A stretch of DNA of 12,206 nt from Actinomycetes bacterium (lineage in GTDB: Bacteria > Actinomycetota > Actinomycetes > JAHEKZ01): NCBI GenBank assembly GCA_027117675.1, contig JAJAYM010000287.1:1-12206 (forward strand), in the 5' to 3' direction. Under the pieces are notes generated by a model. That model was not told the DNA's origin, searched no databases, and saw nothing but the letters and a program-made list of their open reading frames with translations. The stretch's first letter is position 1, and each line of letters begins with the position of its first letter. Shown here one piece after another: positions 1 through 7,052 of the stretch. The translations under genes were made by a program, and so were the position numbers.

Positions 1-10
1 GCCACGAAGG

Positions 11-33
11 GTCCACCAGCTCAGCGAGTGGAC
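11..33. repeat. Short inverted repeat just upstream of the GNAT gene
   Basis: GTCCAC at 11-16 and GTGGAC at 28-33 are a perfect 6-bp inverted repeat with an 11-nt spacer. It ends one base before the G-run (34-39) that precedes the ATG at 42. It could be a small hairpin affecting translation, an operator, or the tail of a terminator for a gene left of the window. A 6-bp repeat in GC-rich DNA can also arise by chance. Confidence 0.3.
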
Positions 34-41
34 GGGGGGTC

Positions 42-542
42 ATGGGGGATGAGCGTAGGGGCGCCAGCCCGGTTACGGTGACCCGCGTGACGTTCACGCT
101 GGAGACGGTGCGCTACGACTCACATGACGCACACCTGTTGATCGAGGAACTGCAGGAGGAATACGTCATCCGCTACGGCGGCCGCGACGAGACTCCTGTC
201 GACCCTGACGACTTCGCTCCTCCGAGAGGCACCTTCCTTCTCGCGTACCGCGATGGCGAGCTGGTCGGCTGCGCGGGAATCCGACGACGGTCCGATGATG
301 ACGTCGAGGTCAAGCGGATGTTCATCCGGCAGACGTACCGTGGACGCGGCTACTCGCGTGACCTCTTGGCGCTAGTCGAGGACGAGGCGCGCTCGATGGG
401 ATTCACCCGCATCATGATGGAGAGCGGGCTCGCCCAGCCTGAGGCGATGGGTCTCTACGAGTCGAGCGGTTACGAGCGCATCCCTGGCTTCGGGCACTAC
501 CGCGACGAACCGCAGAACCGCTGCTACGCCAAGTCGCTCTGA
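42..542 (+). CDS. GNAT family N-acetyltransferase
   Basis: This 166-residue protein matches a single-domain GNAT acetyltransferase, which moves an acetyl group from acetyl-CoA to an amine; the substrate cannot be read from sequence. The fold is visible as an N-terminal helix region (about 28-48), a strand containing FLLAYRDGELVGCAGI (65-80), the motif A strand VEVKRMFI (88-95), the acetyl-CoA pyrophosphate loop RGRG (100-103) with its following helix (105-119), and the C-terminal LYESSGYERI element (138-147). Length is normal for the family. ATG at 42 has only a G-run as a ribosome site. In-frame GTGs at 78 and 87 would fit the domain edge, and the frame is open to the left window edge, so the start is uncertain. 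No neighbour indicates a pathway, and inverted repeats follow the gene. Confidence 0.85.
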   Translation: MGDERRGASPVTVTRVTFTLETVRYDSHDAHLLIEELQEEYVIRYGGRDETPVDPDDFAPPRGTFLLAYRDGELVGCAGIRRRSDDDVEVKRMFIRQTYRGRGYSRDLLALVEDEARSMGFTRIMMESGLAQPEAMGLYESSGYERIPGFGHYRDEPQNRCYAKSL

Positions 543-591
543 TGCGGGACTGGTGCCGCGGCGAGGATCGCGCCCTGTCTGAGGGGGGCTG

Positions 592-633
592 AGGTGGCGG
601 TAGCGGGCCAAACGTGGCGTTCGGCCGCCACCT
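592..633. repeat. Nested, mutually exclusive hairpins after the GNAT gene
   Basis: AGGTGGCGG (592-600) pairs perfectly with CCGCCACCT (625-633) around a 24-nt loop. Within that loop GTGGCG (614-619) can instead pair with CGCCAC (626-631) around a 6-nt loop, so the same right arm serves two alternative stems. A short TTT (633-635) follows. It may be the terminator of the GNAT transcript or an attenuator-like switch. The lack of a long T-run weakens the intrinsic-terminator reading. Confidence 0.45.
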
Positions 634-674
634 TTGTGCACGATGACCACGTCACCTGATCATCGTGCACGAAG
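632..674. repeat. 15-bp inverted repeat with GTGCAC cores
   Basis: The arm at 632-646 (CTTTGTGCACGATGA) is the reverse complement of 660-674 at 14 of 15 positions, and the exception is a G-T pair. The spacer is 13 nt. Each arm contains a GTGCAC core, and the right arm has the perfect 10-bp palindrome TCGTGCACGA (663-672). It could be a transcript-end hairpin or a pair of sites for a dimeric regulator. It overlaps the preceding hairpin by two bases. Confidence 0.5.
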
Positions 675-700
675 GGGGCGGGTGATGCGGGCACCCGGGG

Positions 701-769
701 TCGCTACGAGGGCTAGCCCCGGAATTGGCGATGTGGGGGCCCGAGATCTGGGGCTAACTCTCGTAGCGA
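701..769. repeat. Long imperfect inverted repeat (23-bp arms)
   Basis: Positions 701-723 and 747-769 are inverted repeats identical at 20 of 23 positions, separated by 23 nt. In a plus-strand RNA two of the three differences become G-U pairs, leaving one mismatch. The stem begins TCGCTACGAG and lies 23 nt beyond the 3' end of the minus-strand tRNA-Ser gene. Possible roles are a transcription barrier or terminator for the tRNA transcript, a REP-like palindromic element, or a structured small RNA. No T-run follows on either strand. Confidence 0.55.
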
Positions 770-792
770 GGAGCACGGCAGGGGGAACTGTG

Positions 793-877
793 CGGAGGGT
801 GAGGGATTTGAACCCCCGGATGCTTTCGCATCGCTCGCTTTCAAGGCGAGTGCATTCGGCCGCTCTGCCAACCCTCC
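793..877 (-). tRNA. tRNA-Ser (anticodon UGA)
   Basis: Read on the minus strand, 877 to 793 folds into a complete 85-nt type II tRNA. It has a 7-bp acceptor stem (GGAGGGT with ACCCTCC), a 3-bp D stem (GCA/TGC), and an anticodon stem CTCGC/GCGAG with loop CTTGAAA, which places anticodon TGA at plus-strand 843-841. The long variable arm is GATGC-GAAA-GCATC, and the T arm is GGGGG-TTCAAAT-CCCTC. The discriminator base is G at 793. The 3' CCA is not encoded. The long variable arm and UGA anticodon identify serine. It lies downstream of oleD on the same strand, beyond the 919-960 hairpin. Confidence 0.97.
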
Positions 878-918
878 CGGGGTAACCATTCTGCCGTACC
901 GGCCGCAACGTCCCGCAA

Positions 919-960
919 CGTGTGAGATAGCGGTAGCCCCGGCTACCGCGCGCTCACACG
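919..960 (-). terminator. Two-tier hairpin directly after the oleD stop codon
   Basis: An outer 8-bp stem (CGTGTGAG 919-926 with CTCACACG 953-960) encloses an inner perfect 8-bp stem (GCGGTAGC 930-937 with GCTACCGC 942-949) with a 4-nt loop CCCG. It starts at the base next to the oleD stop codon (961-963) and ends 41 nt before the tRNA-Ser gene on the same strand. This position suggests a 3'-end structure of the ole operon transcript, stabilising it or ending transcription before the tRNA. There is no T-run, so a classic rho-independent mechanism is not shown. Confidence 0.55.
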
Positions 961-1929
961 CTACGAGGGGTGGGAGGCCGCGGCGAGGCGCTCGAAGCCC
1001 TCGGCAAGGGTCACAGCCGGGGCCCACTGCAGCCGCTCCTGAGTATGGCGCTGGTCGAACCAGTGCGCGGTCGACAGCTGCTCGGCGAGGAAGCGGGTCA
1101 TCGGCGGTTCGCCGTCGCGGCCGAACGCCGACCAGGCCCGCTCGACGACGACGCCCACGCCGGACGCGACAATCCTCGGCACCGACCGCGTCGGCTCCGG
1201 CACACCGGTTGCCCGGCAGATTCGGGTGAGCAACTCGGCGACCGTGCGTGGCTCACCGTTGCTCACCACGAACACTTCGCCGCTCACGTCGTGCACGCGA
1301 TCGAGCGCCGCCACTAGCGCGTCAGCCGCATTGTCGAGGTAGGTCGTGTCGATCAGTGCGGTACCACCGTTGATCAGCACGAGCCGTCCGGACGCCGCTC
1401 GCTCGACGACGCGTCCGATCAGCTGCGTGTCGCCTGGACCCCACACCAGGTGCGGCCGCACCGCGACCACGGCCAGCGAGTCGTCGACAGCGCCCAGCAC
1501 CAGCCGTTCAGCCATCGCCTTGCTGCGCGCATAGTGACCGTGAGCGCGCTTCGGGTCGGCGGCGTCGGCGTCAGCGCCGACCAAAGGTTCACCGAAGTGA
1601 GCCACCGACGGTGACGACACATGCACGAGGCGCGAGACGCCGTGCGCACGTGCCGCGTCCAAAACGTTCTGTGTGCCGCTCACGTTGACTGACTCGAACG
1701 CATCCCAATCGCCGACAACAGACACCCGGGCCGCGAGGTGCACGACAGCGTCGGCACCCTCGACCGCTGACGAAACCGCCGCAGCGTCCCGGATGTCTCC
1801 GCGCACCTGCTTCCAAGAACCAGCGGCTACACCACGCTGCATCGTGACGACTTCGTCGCCACGGTCGTTCAGTTGTTGCGCCACGACCCTTCCGAGCAGA
1901 CTCGTTCCGCCGGTGACGAGCACCCTCAC
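961..1929 (-). CDS. oleD: OleD, 2-alkyl-3-oxoalkanoate reductase of olefin biosynthesis
   Basis: This 322-residue extended short-chain dehydrogenase of the 3-beta-HSD/epimerase type is assigned as OleD, which reduces the 2-alkyl-3-keto acid made by OleA to the 2-alkyl-3-hydroxy acid with NADPH. Visible features are the nucleotide-binding loop TGGTSLLG (6-13), the acidic residue in GDIRD (44-48), HLAARVS (64-70), SSPS (105-108), the catalytic Tyr133 and Lys137 in YARSK, and VRPHLVWGPGD (157-167). Length is close to described OleD proteins. The GTG start at 1929 overlaps the oleBC stop as GTGA, with a GAGGG ribosome site at 1942-1938, so translation is probably coupled. The fold alone would fit other sugar or steroid dehydrogenases; the specific name rests on position in the ole cluster. 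Confidence 0.9.
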   Translation of the reverse strand: MRVLVTGGTSLLGRVVAQQLNDRGDEVVTMQRGVAAGSWKQVRGDIRDAAAVSSAVEGADAVVHLAARVSVVGDWDAFESVNVSGTQNVLDAARAHGVSRLVHVSSPSVAHFGEPLVGADADAADPKRAHGHYARSKAMAERLVLGAVDDSLAVVAVRPHLVWGPGDTQLIGRVVERAASGRLVLINGGTALIDTTYLDNAADALVAALDRVHDVSGEVFVVSNGEPRTVAELLTRICRATGVPEPTRSVPRIVASGVGVVVERAWSAFGRDGEPPMTRFLAEQLSTAHWFDQRHTQERLQWAPAVTLAEGFERLAAASHPS

Positions 1930-4496
1930 GGGCCCGACCCTCGGCCCGCGAGCACCTCCGCCGCCATCGCGGAGACCTGGAGGCGGTCAATCTTGGAGTT
2001 GTGCCGGATGTCGACGGGTAATGCGTCAACGACAAGTGCCGCGGCGAAGTCGATCCCCGCGGCAAGCCGGAGCGAGTCGACGAGCTCAATCGAGGCAACC
2101 CCCTCCGGTTGTAGCGGAGCTTCGACCACAGCAACCACCACCTGGCGTCCGGCCGGACCAACGCCAACGACGGCAGCGAGTCGCACAGGGTCAAGACGCT
2201 CGAGCCGTTGCTCGGGCCCCACCGGCGTCACTACCCCCGCCGGTGTCGTGATGATGTGCGCCACCCGACCCTCAACCCAGAGGCGACCATCGACGTCGAG
2301 GTGGCCGATGTCACCGGTTCGGTGCCACCCATGGTCACGCGCACTGTCGCGCTGCGTGGCCCACAGTTGGTCGTAGTGATCTTTGACGTGCGGTCCACGA
2401 ACACAGATCTCGCCCGTGACATCGGGAGAGTCGGTGAGCGGCTCAGTGGCGCCGCCGGCAGGGTCGAGTGGGCTGATCGCGACCTGCACGCCCGAGACGG
2501 GGCGACCGACGAGCACGCCGTTTCCACGCCCCCCGACCTCAAGTTCTTCGAGAGTGACATCAGCCACCGGCAGTGCCTCGGTCATTCCATACGGCGTGTG
2601 CGCCGCACAACCGCCCAGCACGTGGGACGCCGCCCGGAGCGTCTCGCGGGACACCGGTGCACCAGCCGACAGCAGCAGCCGCACCCGCTCGCAGCGCGCA
2701 CGCTGTGCTTGGTCGAGCGTTGACGCGGTGCGCACGATGTTGCGCAGTGCGGCGGGCGCTGCGAAGACAAGGGACGCATCGATCGCCGCCACGGCGTCAG
2801 CTAGCGCCCGCGACGTCAGGGTTCCTGGCTTGGTGACGTCCATGTTGGGAACCACTGACGCGATCCCCAATGCTGGACCGAATAGCGCGAACGGCGCGAA
2901 TGCTGCAACGAGCCGGTCATCGGCTCGGATGCCGAAAGTGTCGCGAACGATGTCGCGTTGCGCTTCGAGCTGCGCGTGACGGTAGACGACACCCTTGGCC
3001 GGCCCGGTGGCCCCCGAGGTGAAGAGCACCGCAGCCTCGGCGGTGACCGGAGGCGTCGATGACGTCGGCAGCTGGCGTCCGATCTGGGCCAGCTCGACCA
3101 CGGTGTAGTCGACACCTAGGGCGCGCCGCAGGCCCGGTGCAAAACCGCCGACCGAGATGTACGTGCCCTGCAGCCCCATGGCCTTGGCGGCGCTCAGGCC
3201 GCGAGCGATGCCGATGACGTGCTGCACGTCGGCGCCACGCAGCGCGCGCCGCAGACCAGGCAGCCCGAGCCCGGCGTCAGCGATCACCGGGACGGCCCCG
3301 GCGCGCCAGGTCGCGTAGAGGACGGCGGTGAGGTCGGCACCGGGAGGCACGAGAAGTGCCACCCGATCCTGGGGGCCGACGCCGATGGCCGTCAGGCCCG
3401 CTGACACATCACCTACGGTCGACGACAACTGCTTCCAGGTGATGGTCCTGGCTGGTCCGCGACGTCCCATCTCAACAACGGCTGCGGCGTTGTCGTCGGC
3501 TCGGTTCTCGAGCGCCGCCCAGAGCGTGCGTCGCTCTGCCGATGTGGTGGGCAGCAGCGCAGGCTGTGCACGCAGTTCGCGGGTGCGGCCCGCTGCAAGG
3601 TCGTCGGCAAAGTGTCGCACCGTCGCTGCAACCGGAGCGTCCTCGACGACCAGGTGTCCGGCACCTTCGAAGCGATGTGTCTGGGCGTGTGGCATGCGTC
3701 GCTGCAAGTCGCGCAGGTAGCGGTCGGCGAAGACCGGGTCTCGGGGCCCCCAGATCAGCAGCGTAGGAACGTCGCGAAGTGCCGTGAGACCGTCAGCGAC
3801 CGTGTCCAGGGTGGTGCGGCTTGGGTGGTCGTTCTCGAGTGGGATGTCGGCGACAAAGTCGGCGATCGACTGACGTTGTGATGCCGACCGGTACGGCGCG
3901 CGGTAGGCGTCTGCGACATCGCGGGGCAACCCCGGGTGCGCAAGCCGGAGAGTGCCGTCGAGAAAGGCGCGCGTGCGTTGGGTGACGGTGCGCAGCAGTC
4001 GACCGTTACGCGCAGCAGAGATGAGTGCGGGAACGTGTGTGTCGTCCGACTGACTGACCGCAGTGTTGAGCAGCACGATCCCGCTCACAAGGTCGTGATG
4101 ACGTTCAGCCCAACCGAGCGAGATCGGGCCGCCCCAGTCGTGTGCAACGACGAGCACCGGTCCCTGGATGTCGAGCGCGTCGGTGAGCGCACTCAACTCG
4201 TCGATCCGGTCAGCAAGTGTGTGAAAGCGCTCAGTGCGTTCGCTGAAGCCCATGCCGAGGTGGTCGGGTGCGATCACCCGCCAGGTATCCGAGAGCTCAG
4301 AGATCACCGACCGGAAGGTGTACGACCACGTGGGGTTTCCGTGCACGCAAAGGACAGTTCCCAGCGGTTCAGGCGGCGCGGCGTCGAGGACGTGCCACTG
4401 TCGTTGCACGCCAGCGGCGTCTGGGGCCGAGACGACCTGTGACCAGTCAGGGTCGAGGCCCGGTAGATCGGCAGGGGGGAGGGACGCCGTCGTCAC
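1926..4496 (-). CDS. oleBC: OleBC fusion: beta-lactone decarboxylase plus beta-lactone synthetase
   Basis: This 856-residue two-domain protein carries the last two steps of olefin synthesis. Residues about 15-300 are an alpha/beta hydrolase of haloalkane-dehalogenase type (OleB): HGNPTW (52-57), nucleophile elbow HDWGG with Asp120, Asp253 in GPRDPVF, and catalytic His281 in GAGH. Residues about 325-850 are an AMP-binding enzyme (OleC): P-loop LFTSGATGPAKG (491-502), YGMTE (636-640), TGD (727-729) and Lys835 in NSKIDRL. OleC activates the beta-hydroxy acid with ATP to a cis-beta-lactone, and OleB removes CO2 to give the alkene. The frame is open 88 codons further upstream inside oleA. GTG at 4496 is chosen because it overlaps the oleA stop as GTGA and starts just before the hydrolase domain. 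Separate oleB and oleC genes are usual in Gram-negatives; the fusion is an actinobacterial trait. Confidence 0.93.
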   Translation of the reverse strand: MTTASLPPADLPGLDPDWSQVVSAPDAAGVQRQWHVLDAAPPEPLGTVLCVHGNPTWSYTFRSVISELSDTWRVIAPDHLGMGFSERTERFHTLADRIDELSALTDALDIQGPVLVVAHDWGGPISLGWAERHHDLVSGIVLLNTAVSQSDDTHVPALISAARNGRLLRTVTQRTRAFLDGTLRLAHPGLPRDVADAYRAPYRSASQRQSIADFVADIPLENDHPSRTTLDTVADGLTALRDVPTLLIWGPRDPVFADRYLRDLQRRMPHAQTHRFEGAGHLVVEDAPVAATVRHFADDLAAGRTRELRAQPALLPTTSAERRTLWAALENRADDNAAAVVEMGRRGPARTITWKQLSSTVGDVSAGLTAIGVGPQDRVALLVPPGADLTAVLYATWRAGAVPVIADAGLGLPGLRRALRGADVQHVIGIARGLSAAKAMGLQGTYISVGGFAPGLRRALGVDYTVVELAQIGRQLPTSSTPPVTAEAAVLFTSGATGPAKGVVYRHAQLEAQRDIVRDTFGIRADDRLVAAFAPFALFGPALGIASVVPNMDVTKPGTLTSRALADAVAAIDASLVFAAPAALRNIVRTASTLDQAQRARCERVRLLLSAGAPVSRETLRAASHVLGGCAAHTPYGMTEALPVADVTLEELEVGGRGNGVLVGRPVSGVQVAISPLDPAGGATEPLTDSPDVTGEICVRGPHVKDHYDQLWATQRDSARDHGWHRTGDIGHLDVDGRLWVEGRVAHIITTPAGVVTPVGPEQRLERLDPVRLAAVVGVGPAGRQVVVAVVEAPLQPEGVASIELVDSLRLAAGIDFAAALVVDALPVDIRHNSKIDRLQVSAMAAEVLAGRGSGP

Positions 4497-5509
4497 CAGA
4501 GGATTTCGCAGAAGGCGGTGTTGAGCCCTGACCCGATGCCCATGCAGAGAACGCGCTCGCCGGACATGAGGCCGTCGACCTCGTGCGCGAGGGTGAACGG
4601 CACCGAAGCGGGACCGATGTTTCCGAAGAACGGGAACGACAAGGGGACCTTCTTTTGGTCGATGCCGAGCCGCTCGCAGAGTGCGCTGGTGTGGACCCGC
4701 GAAACCTGGTGGATGATGAATCGGTCGACGTCGGCCCAGTCGAAGTCGCCGGTTTTCCACGCTGCTTCGGCTAGGTCGAGCCCGGCGTCCATGAGGCCTC
4801 GGGCATCGGTGTGCATCTGCTCCATGTCGCCGACACAGAGTTCGTGGTGTTCGGTGCCGGCGCGTGACACGCCGCCGATCACTCGGTGGCCTTCGCTATG
4901 CAAGTCGCTGCGTCCGAGAACCATCGCCGCTGCACCAGACCCGAGCGTCAGCGTTGCGAACTCACTGAAGAAGTCTGCGGTGGTTGCGTCCCGCGCGCAG
5001 AGCCGACGGATGGTGTTCTCTTGGACCTTCTGCGCGTCCTCACCGTTGACGATGAGCGCGTAGTCGATGTGTCCAGCGTCGATCATCGTGGCGGCGATAT
5101 GAATGCCGTTGACGAAGCCAAGGCAGGCATTGGCCAGGTCGAAGTTCATGGCTGACGGTGGCAGCCCGAGTTTGTGGTGGATGCCAACGGCCGTCGATGG
5201 TTCAAGGTGGGCCCGCGAGACCGAAGAGTTGATCATCAACCCGATCTGCGACGGGTCGACGCCGGATTGAGCGATCGCTTTGGCCCCGGCCATCGCGGCG
5301 CCGTCCGCGAAGGTCATGCCCTCCGACCACCAACGGCGTTCGTGGATGCCTGCGAGTCCCTCGAGTAGTCCAGGGCGCGCGCCGAGGCGCTCGTAGGCAG
5401 GTGCCAGCTGTTCGTCGAGCTCGATTGAGGTGACCACGACCGGAGCTTCGATCGCCACAACGGACAGCACAGACGTGCTCGCGTGGCGGAAGGTGGAGTT
5501 GCCGTCCAT
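4493..5509 (-). CDS. oleA: OleA, head-to-head fatty acyl-CoA condensing thiolase
   Basis: This 338-residue thiolase-superfamily enzyme (FabH-like fold) matches OleA, which joins two long-chain acyl-CoAs to a 2-alkyl-3-keto acid, the committed step to long-chain olefins. The catalytic set is complete: Cys129 in NACLGF, His267 in IIHQVS, and Asn297 in FGNIGPAS. Glu103 in HLEPS lies 26 residues before the cysteine, the same spacing as between Glu117 and Cys143 of Xanthomonas OleA. The glycine-rich GIGSGLN (324-330) is near the C-terminus. ATG at 5509 is preferred over the in-frame ATG at 5686 because it has an AGAGGA ribosome site (5519-5514) four bases away, gives the usual family length, and avoids overlap with the upstream GGT gene. 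It is the first gene of the oleA-oleBC-oleD run. Confidence 0.94.
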   Translation of the reverse strand: MDGNSTFRHASTSVLSVVAIEAPVVVTSIELDEQLAPAYERLGARPGLLEGLAGIHERRWWSEGMTFADGAAMAGAKAIAQSGVDPSQIGLMINSSVSRAHLEPSTAVGIHHKLGLPPSAMNFDLANACLGFVNGIHIAATMIDAGHIDYALIVNGEDAQKVQENTIRRLCARDATTADFFSEFATLTLGSGAAAMVLGRSDLHSEGHRVIGGVSRAGTEHHELCVGDMEQMHTDARGLMDAGLDLAEAAWKTGDFDWADVDRFIIHQVSRVHTSALCERLGIDQKKVPLSFPFFGNIGPASVPFTLAHEVDGLMSGERVLCMGIGSGLNTAFCEILW

Positions 5510-5513
5510 CGAT

Positions 5514-5519
5514 TCCTCT
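5514..5519 (-). promoter_or_regulatory. Ribosome binding site of oleA
   Basis: AGAGGA on the minus strand lies four bases before the ATG at 5509. It decides the start of oleA against the longer in-frame ATG at 5686, which would place 31 codons inside the GGT gene. No convincing -35/-10 pair was found in the 82-nt gap 5510-5591, so it is open whether oleA has its own promoter or is read through from the GGT gene. Confidence 0.7.
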
Positions 5520-5591
5520 CTCGGTAACCGCGAAAGTCTCCCATGCGGGGCCGAGAAGATCCGAATTTGGGCCTTCCGTGGCGCGGAACCG

Positions 5592-7052
5592 CTAGAGATC
5601 GACCACTGCGCCCGCGCCGTGACGTCGGGCGGCACCGGTGGCTTCGCGCCGTCCATCGGGATGCCGGCGCCCTGCGGTGACTCCACCGAAGTACATGCTG
5701 CCCCTGCTCCATCGATTGACCGGGCCCAGCGGCGCCAGCTCGGCGGCCCCCACGTCGGCGCCGTCCGGCTCGAGCTGGCTGGTGGTGCCGTCGAAGTGAA
5801 CGCGCGGTGCCGCCACGGCTTGCGCGAGTGGCATCCCAGCCACCAAGTGTGTGACGGTTTGCAGCAGCGCGCTGCGGATGCGCTCGCTGCCTCCGCTACC
5901 GATCGCCACCACCGAGCCGTCGGTGAGATCGAGCAGGCTGGGCGCCATCATCGACGCCACCCTGGTGCCGGGTTCGGCGCCGTGGAAGCCGTCAGGGTGC
6001 AGGTCCGCCTCCCCCATCATGTTGTTGAGCTGGACCCCCGTTCGGGGAACGAGGACGCCCGAGCACGAGCCGTTGGATGTGGTCATCGACGCCACCATCC
6101 CGTCGGCGTCGATCACGCTTACGTGTGTGGTGCCCTTCGTGGAGGATGGCGTGTTCGTGGCTTGGGTCTTTTGAGCCTGGGTGGCGTGGTGCAGCGCCTC
6201 GACCAGGGCGCGGGCCGGGGGCGCCGAAGTGCGCTGATCGGCGTCGAGTTCGCGAAGCGCGGCGCAGACGATCGACCCCCCGAGCGATGGGGGTGGGTTC
6301 GTTGTCAGACGGGCACCTCGAAACTCGATCTGTTGGGGCTTGCGTGCGTGTACGCGATAACTGGCCAAGTCGTCGTGGGTCAGCAGCCCTCCGCCGGACG
6401 CCATCGCGGCCAACAGACTCACTGTCTGGGGGAGTTCTGCCCAGCTACGCGGACCCACTGCGCCGAGGTGATGGAGGAATGCGCCGTAGTCGGGGTTGGC
6501 GAGCGAGTCGCCAGCCTTCGGTGGCGACCCGTTGACCAGAAAGGTGTGCGCCGCCTCTGGCGTGAGCGCGAGGATGGACTTCAGCAGGTGCAGCACCTCG
6601 GCCTGGGTGGGGCTCAAGACGACGCCGCTAAGGGCGAGGGCTCTGGCTGGCTCGACCACGTCCGCGAGTGTCAGCCGGCCAAGACGCCTGTGCGCGGTGA
6701 GGTAACCGTTCAGGACGCCGGGGACAGCGACCGAACCGTAGCCTGCGTGAAACACCTGTTCGGCATCGGAGAACACGACCGTGACGGGGGTAAAGTGCGG
6801 CGTCAAGGCCCCGGGGTCGAGTCCGCGGCCGGGGGTATCGACGAAGAAGTCGATCAGCTCGGTCTGACCGGTGGGACGTCGAAGGAGCAGAAAGCCGCCT
6901 CCGCCCAAACTGGTCAGACCCGGCTCGGCGACTGCGGCGGCGAATCCAGCCCCGATCGCGGCATCGACGGCGTTTCCGCCGGCGCGGAGTACGGCGACGG
7001 CGGCATCGAGGCTTTGCCTGTCGCCCGCGGCGACGGCCGCCTGCCCACCCAT
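5592..7052 (-). CDS. Gamma-glutamyltransferase family Ntn-hydrolase
   Basis: This 486-residue protein has the architecture of gamma-glutamyltranspeptidase, which cuts itself and then transfers or hydrolyses gamma-glutamyl groups such as that of glutathione. Seen are the N-terminal AGGNAVDAA (24-32), GLTSLGGGGF (45-54), the autocleavage site with Thr308-Thr309-His310 followed by VSVIDADG, LNN (342-344), the GSGGSERI loop (385-392), and the C-terminal MYFGGV (453-458). Cleavage before Thr308 would give chains of 307 and 179 residues. Unlike typical secreted GGTs it has no signal peptide: the ATG at 7052 starts at the catalytic domain. A start further upstream is limited by the divergent intergenic region, and the ribosome site is weak. 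It is 82 nt upstream of oleA on the same strand; a functional link is unproven. The true substrate may not be glutathione. Confidence 0.85.
   Translation of the reverse strand: MGGQAAVAAGDRQSLDAAVAVLRAGGNAVDAAIGAGFAAAVAEPGLTSLGGGGFLLLRRPTGQTELIDFFVDTPGRGLDPGALTPHFTPVTVVFSDAEQVFHAGYGSVAVPGVLNGYLTAHRRLGRLTLADVVEPARALALSGVVLSPTQAEVLHLLKSILALTPEAAHTFLVNGSPPKAGDSLANPDYGAFLHHLGAVGPRSWAELPQTVSLLAAMASGGGLLTHDDLASYRVHARKPQQIEFRGARLTTNPPPSLGGSIVCAALRELDADQRTSAPPARALVEALHHATQAQKTQATNTPSSTKGTTHVSVIDADGMVASMTTSNGSCSGVLVPRTGVQLNNMMGEADLHPDGFHGAEPGTRVASMMAPSLLDLTDGSVVAIGSGGSERIRSALLQTVTHLVAGMPLAQAVAAPRVHFDGTTSQLEPDGADVGAAELAPLGPVNRWSRGSMYFGGVTAGRRHPDGRREATGAARRHGAGAVVDL

Noticed and set aside
793..877. tRNA-Ser as an attachment site of an integrated element
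   Set aside because: No second copy of the tRNA 3' end and no integrase was found; flanking genes look like ordinary chromosome.
878..918. tRNA-Ser promoter on the minus strand
   Set aside because: TTGCGG (918-913) and CAGAAT (893-888) are 19 nt apart, a poor fit. The adjacent CCGCAACGT direct repeat (903-911 and 913-921) makes the -35 match ambiguous, so it is not listed as a feature.
634..1027. Small open frames on both strands over the region 634-1027
   Set aside because: They cross the tRNA-Ser gene and the inverted repeats, have no supporting ribosome site and encode no recognisable protein.
4497..4760. N-terminal extension of oleBC to an ATG at 4760
   Set aside because: The extra 88 codons lie inside oleA and translate to an Arg-rich shadow sequence. 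GTG at 4496 overlaps the oleA stop and starts near the hydrolase domain.
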